Origin: Mactra quadrangularis
Taxonomy: Eukaryota; Mollusca; Bivalvia; Venerida; Mactridae
Direction: 5' to 3'
Assembly: GCA_025267735.1 (NCBI GenBank)
Contig: CM046303.1
Span: 57,429,403 to 57,493,402 of the forward strand
Length of the DNA: 64,000 nt
Below, one piece after another: positions 1-11,900 of this stretch. Under the pieces are notes generated by a model. That model was given only the letters and a program-made list of their open reading frames with translations. It made no database searches and was not told where the DNA came from. The position numbers and the translations under genes are program-made. Position 1 is the stretch's first letter; every line of letters begins with the position of its first letter.

Positions 1-136
1 GTGTATTATCCTTGTTTAATTGCTGACTTTATGTATATTCTATTTTATTTTTGAATCCAGTATTGCGGATGTGCTGAATTAATATATATGTTTTGTTTGG
101 GGTAATTGTGTCCACATTTAGTTGCCACAATTTTGT

Positions 137-1029
137 GGCATAATGTTATACCCCTCAATCTTTGATACTAAAAAACAGTTTCATATTTTGATAATTTTAT
201 TCATGATTCATGGATAAATTATATGTATATATTATGTATATATTTGTTTGATGTCATTTTAATAAAAATGACCATTTTCAATTCAAATCCATGTTGTTTG
301 TTGATTCTGTTCCTTTTATTATCAAACTGAGAAAACTTCTTGTCGAGAAAGATATACATAAATAAACATTTATTGTCAAATAAATTATTTTATGGATACT
401 TTCGTATTCCTGGTATAACCTGGGTACGAAAAAGTCTAGGGACGAATAATCAAAAAATTTATGGATTAAGTGCGCAACTAATAAGTTTATGCATTATGTA
501 CGTCCGCCATTTTATCTTCATAAAGAATCTAAAATCAGACTAATTGTTTCCCTCCCACCTCACCCTAGCATTTGATTTGTATGTTATATGTGTTTCACTG
601 AATATAATTGTGTTCTTATATAGTAAAAATTTTTTACATTGATCTCAAATGATATGATATTGTCCATTGCTTTACTTTTGTTTTAGGTCATTAATTTCAT
701 GACAATTCATTCCTTGTTTTGATAATTTTATTCATGATTCATGGTTTAAATTATAGGTACATCATGTATATATTATGTGTATATTTGTTGGTGGGGCATA
801 GGCATAATGTTATACCCCTCAATCTTTGATACTAAAAAACAGTTTCATATTTTGATAATTTTATTCATGATTCATGGATAAATTATATGTATATATTATG
901 TATATATTTGTTTGGTGTCATTTTAATAAAAATGACCATTTTCAATTCAAATCCATGTTGTTTGTTGATTCTGTTCCTTTTATTATCAAACTGAGAAAAC
1001 TTCTTGTCAAGAAAGATATACATAAATAA
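137..1029. repeat. Direct repeat, two long copies and one partial copy
   Basis: A ~229-bp segment at 137-365 recurs almost unchanged at 801-1029 (offset 664). Both begin at ggcataatgttatacccc and end near gatatacataaata. A shorter diverged copy of its internal part (ttttgataattttattcatg onward) lies at about 717-790. This is a local segmental duplication. No coding content is seen. The short reading frame at 340-543 starts inside copy one and is not preserved in copy two, which argues against it being a gene. Confidence 0.85.
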
Positions 1030-1087
1030 GAATTTCTTTCAGCCGTATTAAAGCTTTGATATCAAAGCGAATCACCTCTCAAGCTGA

Positions 1088-1176
1088 ATCGCGAGCGCTC
1101 GCGAGCACTCGCTCGGGCGCCCGTGTTCAGAACGAAAGCGCTCGGTGTCGCCCCGAGCGCTTGCATTGTTGAACAC
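1088..1176. other. GC-rich nested hairpin block
   Basis: A GC-rich island in AT-rich surroundings. It holds a perfect 12-bp palindrome gcgagcgctcgc (1091-1102) and a perfect 10-bp stem aagcgctcgg (1136-1145) / ccgagcgctt (1153-1162) with a 7-nt loop. This is nested inside a 7-bp outer pairing gtgttca (1123-1129) / tgaacac (1170-1176). It may be a small foldback element. No function can be assigned. Confidence 0.6.
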
Positions 1177-1403
1177 ACCTCTGGTTAAGCACAACAGCCT
1201 TCCGTTGTTCAAACAATAGCCGGAATGAACCTAGGGAAAAAGAGACACGTGTCTGCTTGAGTAGACGCGATGGATATAATATATTTGATTGGAGTTTCTC
1301 TATTTAAACATTGTCCAAATTTTAATGGTGTACAATATCATTATACCACGAATGCAAAATGCTGCCATATAATGTTCTTACGTCAGGATAAATAATACGT
1401 TTT

Positions 1404-1481
1404 TTATGTGATACGAACATGCGTGTTAAACTAAAAATAATATATGTGATACGAACATACATGTTAAACTAAAAATAATAC
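1404..1481. repeat. Two-copy tandem duplication (~40 bp)
   Basis: The unit containing gtgatacgaacat followed by gttaaactaaaaataata occurs twice in a row with a few substitutions. Confidence 0.75.
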
Positions 1482-3101
1482 ACGTCTTTCCATGACATAC
1501 TTTCGATTATACAATGAAGGATCGTTTGGGTGAATATAGACTGTGGTGGTATTTACATGTATATACATGTATTCATCAAACTATCAAACTCTATATAATG
1601 GGTAGAATACCACTCTAGAATAAATATCATTACCAAGCTCTAAACAAACTCATCACAGTGCTTAGCTAGCTATTGATTAACAAAGAGAAATAACCTCTGC
1701 AGGGAGTTAGAACTTAATTTACTGTTTAATTCTGGTATTAAATTATTTTTGTGTAATTCACGGCGATTTAACCAGCTTTCCTGTGCAGTTATGTTACCAC
1801 TTGTAACCCTTTCGTAGAGCCAACAAAATCTCCCAATACGTTAATTTGACATGTTCATGGTTAGACAGACAGCAATCGGAAATCGGACCCATTTGGCCAG
1901 ATTCGAAATCTAACGATACAAGGAACCACTGCCATGGTTACGCTTGAACGAAACGCTTGCTATCAAACTTCAGAGGTTGTATATCTTACAAGGTTCACAC
2001 TTGTCAATTATGTAGCAAATCAATTTTCCAACCTCTGTACCCGAGTGCTTCTAGAAACAATCAAATGTGCTTGTTAAGGCATTACCGCTACTATGACGTG
2101 CTTGGCAAATGCCTTAAGACTTGTTAATAAATTTCATATTGCCACATGTTCTTTTACATTGATGTTACACTTTGCACCTTTGTTAAATCTGTGTTAAAAC
2201 TTCAACACCGTCAACCAGCCTGTCCTCATGAGCAGAGCCAACGGAAGTAGTGTACCATCTTAAGAACAAACTACCTGCCCCAACACCAGCCTCTAAGCAG
2301 GTAGACAACAGAAACTAACTTTCTTCAGATGTTCAATATACAGTACTTACTTTACTTCTTAAATAGCGACGTTCATTGATTCAGACGTTAGTATGACAAA
2401 CTCATTCCCGAATGGAGGTAATCTGAAACAATTCTTTCCTTCGCATATTTATTTGTAATCCGTATACATAGTATATGTATCATTTTGTCTTCTATTCATT
2501 TGGGCTAAACAGCATACGAAATTATATATTGACAACCCATATTACAAAACCGTACTGTTCTGAGAGCTTAAAAAGCCTTTACTGAATTCCAGTAAAAAGC
2601 TAGAATCATGTTTAAGTCCTTGTCATAATCTTTCATGTGATCAAGTATACTGCACAATACTACTTTGTTTGTCCCAGCAAGGTCTCCGGTCGCTAGCTCT
2701 TGTTGACAGACACCTGTCATCATGGCATTGAAATATGAAACTTTGACTGAGACGATGAAGAATTTTCAAGGTACATAACGTTTAAAATTATCTGCTAGTA
2801 TATCTGTGGTAGAGTTCGATAAAACGGTTCACTGGTTGTACACCACACAGGACGAAAGGAATATTTAATAAGATACAAGTATTAGCATTTCCAAAAATGC
2901 TTGAAATCAACGCTCAGCCGTGTTTGATTTCTTCTCCATAGATGTATATATTTTGTGGTTAATATTCATTTGCTAACGGGGCGGATGTTATGAATATAAA
3001 ATACATATTGATTACGATGAACAATTCTATTTACTATTCATTAGTTATCCCTGTAAATTTTACTTTTTTCCGATCAAAAATACTTGCGTGAAAATGTTTA
3101 T
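1482..3101. other. No recognisable feature
   Basis: AT-rich unique-looking sequence. I see no ORF above the chance level, no RNA gene and no clear repeat in it. Confidence 0.5.
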
Positions 3102-3221
3102 GTCCACTAAAATATTTAGTGGCGTGTAGCCTTCCTAAACATACAATAAGTATGGGGAGTATGTGGTAAATCGTTCCGCCGTCCGCTAAAATATTTAGTA
3201 GTGTGCAGCCTTCCTAAACAT
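3102..3221. repeat. Short direct repeat with palindromic core
   Basis: A ~41-bp segment (gtccactaaaatatttagtg, then gtgtagccttcctaaacat) at 3102 recurs at 3181 with substitutions (offset 79). The first copy contains the near-palindrome ccactaaaatatttagtgg. Confidence 0.65.
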
Positions 3222-3409
3222 CCGCTAATGCCCGCTATTGACTATGCGCCAGCTTGATTTTAGTCAACAACTAGACGAGTCCATTATCACACCCCTTTTT
3301 TTACTTTTTCACGGCCATTTTCTTATCATGTGACCTCAAATGCATAGTTTTGATTGGCTTAAGACAACCGGTGTCGACTACAAAATGCTCAAATCTTGAT
3401 AATTGTTTA

Positions 3410-3433
3410 TATCAACGCACATGTGCGTTGATA
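3410..3433. other. Perfect 24-bp palindrome
   Basis: The half-site tatcaacgcaca is followed immediately by its exact reverse complement tgtgcgttgata, with no spacer. The centre is acatgt. It could form a cruciform or be a dimeric protein-binding site. Nothing around it decides which. Confidence 0.7.
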
Positions 3434-3639
3434 AGAACACTAATTTAAATCCATAGATGATTTATTATTTGAACACTATTATTTTAAGATAAAATCCAGA
3501 AATTAAAATCCAAAAGAATAAAACATAAAATCCACTATGATTTAGCAATAACGACTAGGTGGCAACTGGCAACCGCTGGCCTAGGAAGCTAGCCTATATA
3601 GAGAGAGACATCCCGCCAAAATACTAGTTACCCATGAAT

Positions 3640-4325
3640 AAAGTGAAATCCGTGCATACCGGAGCACCATTCCATGGGTACAGCAAACCATTTCGTGGCC
3701 CGGAGCACTAAACAAATACATATACAGATTATACATTAAATACAAATAAGTAAAGCACAAAACAAACGTGCACACCGGAGACTTACACAACAAAGTGTAA
3801 AAGAAACGTGCAAACCGGGGCACTAAAATAACTCAATAAAGAAAATAAGTGTGCGTACCGGAGCACTAAAATTACATAATAAGTGACCAGAGTATGCGTA
3901 CCGGAGCACTAAGATAACATAATAAAGAGTCAAGCGTGCGTACCGGAACACTAAGATAACATAATAAAGAGACAAGTGTCCGTACCGGAGCACTAAAATA
4001 ACATAATAAAGAGACAAGTGTCCGTACCGGAGCACTAAAATAACATAATAAAGAGACAAGCGTGTGTACCGGAGCACTAAAATAACATAATAAAGAGAAA
4101 AGTATCCGTACCGGAGCACTAAAATAACATAATAAAGAGACAAGTGTCCGTACCGGAGCACTAAGATAACATAATAAAGAGACAAGCGTGCGTACCGGAG
4201 CACTAAGATAACATAATAAAGAGACAAGCGTGCGTACCGGAGCACTAAAATAACATAATAAAGAGACAAGTGTCCGTACCGGAGCACTAAATATTGATAT
4301 GTAGCACGTGCACACTGGAGCACAA
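3640..4325. repeat. 42-bp minisatellite
   Basis: About eleven regular units of 42 bp, each with taccggagcactaaaataac followed by ataataaagagacaag, between about 3840 and 4300. More degenerate units run left to about 3640 (ccggagcac at several uneven spacings) and one lies on the right. Because 42 is divisible by three, two overlapping minus-strand frames stay open (3823-4335 and 3872-4315) and read as a 14-residue repeat. I regard this as a consequence of the period rather than evidence of a protein. Confidence 0.9.
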
Positions 4326-5578
4326 AATTAATCAAATATAAAATACAGTAAAAATCGCGTTCTCCGCGACAATATCAGACTTGCAAGCAAGTGTTGTTAC
4401 TTTTTCTGAAAATTAAATAAATTTGAACTTAGAATCTTAGCTTGAATGTGGTACACACAACAGGTGGCCGGCAAAAAAACCAACAACATTGTATAAACAT
4501 TAAGTATATATAGGGTATATCATAAAAATCGTGTTTTTCACTCGGAACAGTGCCGATCAACAATAGTACACACTTAGTTATCTCTCTTACATCATGTAAT
4601 CGCGTACTCTACTCAGATTAAATATTTGGTGATTTCATTCAAAGTGGAATTGCTTACGAGTATAAGAACGTATTGGCATTAAAAGATGATCGAACCACTC
4701 AGAGAATCGTTTGTATTGTAAGATCAATTTGAAGTCCCCGAGCGTAGTTAGTGAAGAATGAACATCAAGTGCATGTCTTGTTCAGAAGTTAGATAATCTG
4801 TATTGTTCTGCTAATCGAATTTTTGTCTGTATTTGTCCTCTTCAGGAACAAACTTGAAGTATATTTATACATAACTGTTCTCCCTCGCATGTCTGAGGTG
4901 ATTTTTCAAGCGAATAAGAAAGTGTTTGTGCTTAATCGATAAGCTGTTTCCATCAAATTCTCTTTTCCCGTAGCTGTATAATGGAACCCTATAACAAAAC
5001 AGTGAGCTGCGTATTGCAGGAAGCACATTATTTCTGTTTATCTATAATATCGTCTAATATTTGACTAAAACGGTTACGTATATGTATAAACTACGACAAC
5101 TAATTACATTTCAAGTTGGTTGCATGAGATTCTATTGGTTTACTCTATTGTGTTATCGGATACAGTTTTAGGAATGATTGTCGAAAATATTTTGAGCATT
5201 GATTGAGAAATGACAACTAGTCTGCTACTCTCTAAATTTGGACTAGTGGGATTTTCATTCTCCTTAACAAATATTGTTTCACACGTAAGTTTCCATTTTG
5301 TTACTAGTTGTTTAGTCAATTCTCTTTTATGTGTAGAGTTAGTGTGTACGTTTTGTTTTTGACTTGTTCCATAGCGCTGGCAGTTTACAATTCACTTACG
5401 GCGGTTTTTTATGGTGACTATTCCACGTATGGTGCAAATCGTATATTTTATGTTCGGTTCTGTTTACATAATGAAACAATAACATTTATATCGTATTTTT
5501 AGTTCTATTTTTGCTGACAGGTACTCTCATTTATACTGATGGTTGTGTTTAGTTAAAACATGTACGTAAAATACAACG
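4326..5578. other. No recognisable feature
   Basis: AT-rich sequence without a supported gene or repeat. Short open frames here (for example 5308-5502) show no recognisable protein features. Confidence 0.5.
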
Positions 5579-5817
5579 TGCCCAAGGGGGTGCGGGTTCG
5601 AATCCCACCCGAGGAGGTTATACCCTTCCATGAAAATTAGACTATAATGTCAATTTCCATTGATTAGATAATATGGAGAAGTTTCCAGCCTTGTGGAAGG
5701 GTAGGTGAGTACTGGTTATAGACAATGGTCCAGGAAAGCTAGGTTAGGTGCGCTGGACGCCGTAAAATGACCTAAATTGTGTTGACACGGCGTTAACGCC
5801 AATAAATGAAATAAAAT
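5579..5817 (+). mobile_element. SINE family A, 5'-truncated
   Basis: The 5' end starts just before the tRNA B box (ggttcgaatcccacc, near 5595). The body follows: ggttatacccttccatgaaa, atggagaagtttcc, ggtaggtgagtactggttat, then the 3' stem-loop cgccgt...acggcg around atgacctaaattgtgttg, and an A-rich tail. The A box is missing, so this copy could not have been transcribed from its own promoter. Compare the full copy at 20301. Confidence 0.85.
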
Positions 5818-6436
5818 TAAAATAAATATAAATACAACCATTACTGTAATGAATTGTGTAGTTTGGTGTCTACAACTGGTATGTGACCTACTGGTATGAA
5901 TAGCATGTCTCTTGTTCACAAAGGCACCAACAGTAACATTGGTGATAAGTTAATGAAAACATCACTTAGTCTGTGTGTAATATTTATTAGTGTTTCAGTG
6001 ATCGATATAATTCTACAATTGTACTATATCTTAGTTCATAATCCATTTTAGTAATACAGTGCAGTGTCCAGTCTCAATGTTTGTGTACCCAACCTTTGTT
6101 CGAGCACAAAAGCCATTGAACACACTTACATGTTCCTCCGAGTGTACATGATCACTCAGTGGCTACCTTAAACTACAGAAATCTAGTTGACTTAGGCATG
6201 CATGTATTTATTTTACAAAATGACCATATGTCTGAAGGAAGTACAATGTTTAAGGATGAACTTTTTAATCAATCCCTCATGATTTGCTACAAAAATATTT
6301 CGTTACATTGGGTACTGATATATTATGGGACAAAGTGGTTTGGTCGCAACTTTGTTTCAAACATAGATTGTCTTATGTTAGCTTGGTATGGTGAACTAAT
6401 TTGTTTTAACTCGATTGTGAAGTTCTTACAACTTAT
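5818..6436. other. No recognisable feature
   Basis: Contains a 112-codon open frame (6159-6497, plus) that runs into a SINE at its end and shows no recognisable domain. I read it as a chance frame. Confidence 0.4.
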
Positions 6437-6613
6437 ATTTACATGTATCACTTTGGAGTCCTCTTCCTGGTCCCCAAGTTTTGAGCTAGTAGGATAAAGT
6501 TTCTTGCTCAAGGAAACAACGGGGTAGGTATTGGGTGGGATACTAACCAACGCGGACCTGACTATTCAATGATTATCAGTCCAACGTGATAACCGCTCGG
6601 CCACGTCCGCTCC
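6437..6613 (-). mobile_element. SINE family C, tRNA(Leu/Ser)-like head
   Basis: Read on the minus strand from 6613, the element starts ggagcggacgtggccgagcg, which resembles the acceptor stem and A box of a class II (Leu/Ser-type) tRNA. A degenerate B box (ggttagtatcccacc) follows, then a body with ccccgttgtttccttgagca and cttgggg-type words. The anticodon arm and B box are too altered for a real tRNA. A second, more decayed copy lies at 42556-42692 on the same strand. Confidence 0.75.
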
Positions 6614-6617
6614 TATA

Positions 6618-6745
6618 TTAGCTTAAGGGTCTTATGCGAATCCTTCTCTATACTCTTAATAAAATGCCGCCTGAGATGAAAGACATAATATTAAAAGGCG
6701 GCTAATAAAGTTTTAACGCTAGAACCTGTCTTATGGTAAAACACT
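6618..6745. repeat. Diverged duplicate, copy 1
   Basis: Words in order (agcttaaggtctt, gcgaa, atactgttaataaa, atgccgc, gatgaaa, gttaaaa, gcggct) are shared with 7728-7850. Identity is moderate. It is an old local duplication of unknown origin. Confidence 0.5.
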
Positions 6746-7727
6746 GCATAGCTAATACATGTGGCCAAAGAATCGTACCTTTCATACACGTGTATAGACC
6801 ACGAGGTCTACTAGAATCCGACATCCTTCCTTCGAAAGCCGCTGCTTTCATTTTCACTGACAAAAAAAATTAGCAAACTGTTTCATATATTTACAGTTTA
6901 TTGTGAAATATCGACATTTAAATGTTTTTGACACAAAACATATATACAAGTATATAATACAATTAAAACATAAATAAATGAATTAAAAACATACCCGAAA
7001 AAGAAAAATGTACAAAAAAGAGAAAAAAACCATGGAATAGACATATTACAGTTACATAAATAATATTCATATACACATTTCATAGGAGTCACATAGTGAC
7101 TGTTTATAAAGGATTGTTCTTTGTCTAGTAATTTTGATGCATACATGTGTAAATAGCTCGTTAGGATAACATGAGACACTGTTTACTTATGCTGGAGCAT
7201 ATCGTTAAAATTCGTTTCAAGTCTTCCTTAAGTAAACGACTTATATTTACTATGTATGTATAAATAGAATAAAACCCGTGTTGCAACGTTGTTCAATTAG
7301 TATTATGCATTTTGCATCGATTAGCGAAGCAGGGGTTAATGCACATGCATCGTCTCAAATGGATCTGTGCTAAATTGACTGAAATATTCATGTTAGAAGG
7401 AATGCATATTTTGAATTTGGAAAAGGTTATTCTCTTATTTGATAACATTTTGAAATAATAGCCAAGCGGGGGACCTAAACTAAGGCCACGGTATTTAGAA
7501 TATAGGTGGTGATCGAAACTAATTTCACGGTATCTAGAATGATAGACAATAGAGAGGAAATTTCCTTAAATTTATTTTAACATTATATTGTTAAGGCACA
7601 TTTATCATTTGAACTGTCAAACAAAATTCTTATTCTAATTGCACGAGCGTTGGATCACTTTTTTTAGGGGCAACCAAACTTTTACCGTTCCGGGTCCAAG
7701 AGACCATCATTTATTGTTTGTATTTGA
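6746..7727. other. No recognisable feature
   Basis: AT-rich spacer between two diverged duplicates. The 93-codon minus frame at 6898-7179 is low-complexity and cysteine/aromatic rich, as expected of translated AT-rich DNA. Confidence 0.45.
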
Positions 7728-7850
7728 CCTAGCTTAAGGTCTTCAGCGAACCAGTGTGTATACTGTTAATAAACGGTTAATGCCGCATCTGATGAAAATC
7801 AAAGTGTTAAAAAAGCGACTTACAATGTTTTGAAAGCCAGTACTATGTTT
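7728..7850. repeat. Diverged duplicate, copy 2
   Basis: Partner of 6618-6745 (see there for the shared words). Confidence 0.5.
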
Positions 7851-8276
7851 AGCCATGTGTCTTGGTACTGAAACCATACTCCAACTAAACAGTTAGTCTA
7901 TGTATGTACTTCATGTAGAAGCACACTTACGCAGGAGTTCAAATCAATCAATTCACAAAGTTAATAAATGCGTTTTTCCTTCCATTTATCAAGCAAGATA
8001 ACTAATACTGATGAACGAGCGAAATCTGATTCAATTATATTGAATTTATGTCAGTGTTGGAAAAATAAACAATGGTCTAGTATCAGGAATGATACAGATA
8101 ATATCTGTTTATATGTGAATATGTGTTTGTTTGTTTTGTTTTTCTATTTTTTATGATGATTCGTTAATCAATAATGGTGAAATGAGACCACACAGATTGA
8201 AAGTTGGAATTAAGCCGATATAATGTGGACATTCCAATACCTAATGATTGGAATATACTAAATCTATGCAAAATGA

Positions 8277-8905
8277 TAACAGGTTAAAACTATACGCAAT
8301 CTGATTTATATTGTGAAAATGAAATTATACAATGAGATAATCGCAATAGAAAACAGTAAAATGAATTAATTGCGAAAGACTGAAATAATTCAACGAGATT
8401 ATTGCTGAACATGTAGACTGAAACTATACAATAATCGCTTTGTACTGACTCTATACAACGAGTATATACAGTACCCACAAAATGTTTGGAGACATTTTAA
8501 AGTTAGCCGTCTCAATAGCTTTTATCTAATATTTGATGACTATTCATTCTAAAATGCTTCTCAGTTTTGGTTTAATTTTTGGTTATCATCATAATTACAA
8601 CTGAGACTACAAAATTGCACAAAAGCTAAGATATGAAAAATGATTACAGTACACATGGTTTAGGAGGCTTTATGATTTCAGATGCCGAATCTTATAAATA
8701 TGTTGCATTCATGAATTTTGTATTCATTTTATCACACCCTGTACTCAAATATCTAAAAAATAATGATTCGACGAAAATAATCACCAACAATCGAGAATAA
8801 TAGTAAATTTATTGTCTCCAAACTTTTGGTGGGTACTGTATACGATGAGATATTCCCAACAAACCGAAACTACATGCATGCAATAAGATAATCACAATAG
8901 ACAAT
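8277..8905. repeat. Degenerate short tandem repeat split by a MITE
   Basis: Irregular units of roughly 40-50 bp built on gaaactatacaatgagataa and tcgcaatagacaata occupy 8277-8466 and resume at 8841-8905. The sequence reads cgagtata | tacgatgaga across the inserted Tc1-like element, so the array was continuous before that insertion. Confidence 0.6.
8469..8838. mobile_element. Tc1-like MITE with TA target duplication
   Basis: A 370-bp element. The left end is cagtacccacaaaatgtttg and then gagaca. The right end, read inward on the minus strand, is cagtacccaccaaaagtttg and then gagaca, giving about 24 bp of terminal inverted repeat with two mismatches. It is flanked by TA at 8467-8468 and 8839-8840. 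TA target sites and CAGT termini are characteristic of the Tc1/mariner superfamily. The interior has no transposase, so the copy is non-autonomous. Confidence 0.88.
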
Positions 8906-8934
8906 AATCGCCAATCCAGCCACACTGGCTGCTT

Positions 8935-11900
8935 TAATTCAGGTTATCCTGTACATACATGTATTGTTCTGCAAATCATCTTAATCTCTCCGTCCATGCT
9001 CTCTTATAAAGTGCCTAAAGAGTGTTTTTATAGACATATAAGTATTATGAGTATATCAATATCATTTTAAGTAAACCTGATCACAAGAAAAGCAGACGAT
9101 AACTACATTCAATAATTCTTTACATGTAACCTTGCAGTATCACAAGATCTGGCCGATAACAAAACGTCTAGATTAATAACAAGCCAGAATTTCTACACAG
9201 ACCATGAAAACTATCGGATATTTAGACCATTAAGTTACCAGCATCATGATTAAACATCGTATTCATCAAACAAACAGATTATATATTCAATATCACCGTC
9301 TTATTTTAGGTCTTCGTCTTTTATTACTAAAGATCTTATAAAATGATAAAACTATTAGACGATTTATGGTGGACAAGAACTATTTAATAATTGTCATCAT
9401 TGTATATTTTGTTAAAATATAGCTAAAGTTATCAAATCCATTGATTATGATTTATTTTGAAAGTAGAGTGAATTGTATTAGGTTAATTTGCCTTAATGAC
9501 TAGATATTGTCGAGTATCGTTTTATAAATATTTCATAAATCAATGATTTAGTTTATTTTCTAATGCTGCCAGTGTTTTGAATGTACTCCCCAACCTCGCT
9601 TATGACGAATTGATTGTGCTATGTGTTTCTCTTTAGACAATGTTTCAGTCATATCGTGACAGTCAAACTAATTACTCACTGTCATCTCAGGCTCTGCATT
9701 TGGATCGCCTGGGTCATTTGCTATAACATTGGCCATATTTAGACGCCATGTTGGATGTACTTTTGTTTCACATGGCTAAACAAGATGGCCTAAAAAATTG
9801 CTCGTATATCGACAAATCGACCAAAAATATATAAAGTTAATAAATAATCAGACATAATTCAAAATGATCATTTACACTGCAAATCATCAACGTGCAGACG
9901 ATTTCTTATTGTCTTATACATACATGTATTGCTCTGCAATTCAATTCATCATAATCTCCCAGCCCCACGTACTCTTCTGTTATGTCAGTAAAGTGATGCT
10001 TATAGACATATAAGTATTATGAGTATATCAATATCATTTTAAGAAAACCTGATCACAAGAAAAGCAGACGATAACTACATTCAATAGTTCTTTACATGTA
10101 ACCTTGCAGTAACACAAGATCTGGCCGATAACAAAACGTCTAGATTAATAACAAGCCAGAATTTCTACACAGACCATGAAAACTATCGGATATTTAGACC
10201 ATTTGTTACCGGCATCACGATTTAACATCGTATTAATCAAACAAACATATTATGTATTCAAAATTACCGTCTTATACTAGGTCTTCGTCTTTTATTACTA
10301 AAGATCTTATAAAATGATAAAACTATTGGACGATTGATAGCAGATATGAAATATTTAATAATTGTCATCATTGTATATTTTGTTATGATATAGCTAAAGT
10401 TATCAAATATATTGATTATGATTTATTTTGAATATAGAGTGAATTATATTTGGTAAATTAGCTTGAATGACCAGATATCGTCGAGTATCGTTTTATTTTA
10501 AAAGATTTCATAAATCAATGATTTATTCATTTTCAAATGCTGCCAATGTTTTGAATCTACTCCCCAATCTCGCTTATGACGAGTTGATTGTGCTATGCGT
10601 TTCTCTTTAGACAATGTTTCAGTCATATCGTGACAGTCAATCTAATTACTCACTCTCATCTCAAGCTCTGCATTTGGATCGCCTGGGCCATTTGCTATAA
10701 TATTGGCCATATTTAGACGCCATGCTGGATGTACTTTTGTTTCACATGGCTAAACAAGATGACTTCAAAAATTGCTCGTATATCGACAAATCGACCATAT
10801 ATATATAAAGTTAATAAATAATCAGACATAATTCGTAATGATCATTTGCACTGCAAATCATCAACGTGGAGACGATTTTTTTATTGTCTTATACATACAT
10901 GTTCTGCTCTGTAATTCATCATAATCTCCCAGCCCCACGTACTCTTCTGTAATGTCTGTAGAGTGATGCTTATAGACATATAAGTAGTATGAGTATATCA
11001 ATATCATTTTAAGAAAACCTGATCACAAGAAAAGCAGACGATAACTACATTCAATAGTTCTTTACATGTAACCTTGCAGTAACACAAGATCTGGCCGATA
11101 ACAAAACGTCTAGATTAATAACAAGCCGGAATTTCTACACAGACGATGAAAACTATCGGATATTTAGACCATTAAGTTACCGGCATCACGATTAAACATC
11201 ATATTCATCAAACAAACAGATATATATTCAATATCACTGTCTTATACTAGGTCTTCGTCTTTTATTACCAAAGATCTTATAAAAATTATAAAACTATTAG
11301 ACGATGTATGGTAGACATGAACTATTTAATAATTGTCATTATTCTATATTTAGTTATAATATTGCTAAAGTTAACAAATCCACTGAGTATGATTTATTCT
11401 GAAAATATAGTTAACAATATTTGGTAAATTTGCTCAAATGACCAGATATCGTCGAGTATCGTTTTAATAATATTTTATCAATCAATGATTTAGTTTGATG
11501 GGGCGTTTATTTTCTAATGCTGCTGGCCAATGTTTTGAATCTTCTTTACTTATTTGCTTTTGGTTTTGATCTATGAATTTATCTTCTAAACACTGTTTCT
11601 GTCATATCGTGGCGGTCAATCGAAAAACTCAGAGTCATCTTAGGTTCTGTTTTCGGTACACTTGACCGTTCACTAAAACTTTCGACTTATCTAGACGCCA
11701 TAAATAATAATTCGTATTGCGACAAATTGACCAAACACAAGTGTAATTAATAGTCACACTGGATATATGATGATAATTTACACTGCAAATCATCAACTTG
11801 CAGACGATTGTTAATTGTCTTATACATACATGTACTGTTGTGTAAATCATTATAATATCTCCGCCCCATGTACACATATGAAATGTCTTAAGAGTGTTTC

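Noticed and set aside
3823..4335. 170- and 147-codon minus-strand frames with 14-residue repeats
   Set aside because: They are produced by the 42-bp minisatellite period in two frames at once, which is the signature of a repeat and not of selection on a protein.
6530..6613. Possible minus-strand tRNA-Leu/Ser gene
   Set aside because: The B box is degenerate and the SINE body follows. A second copy with the same body exists at 42.6 kb.
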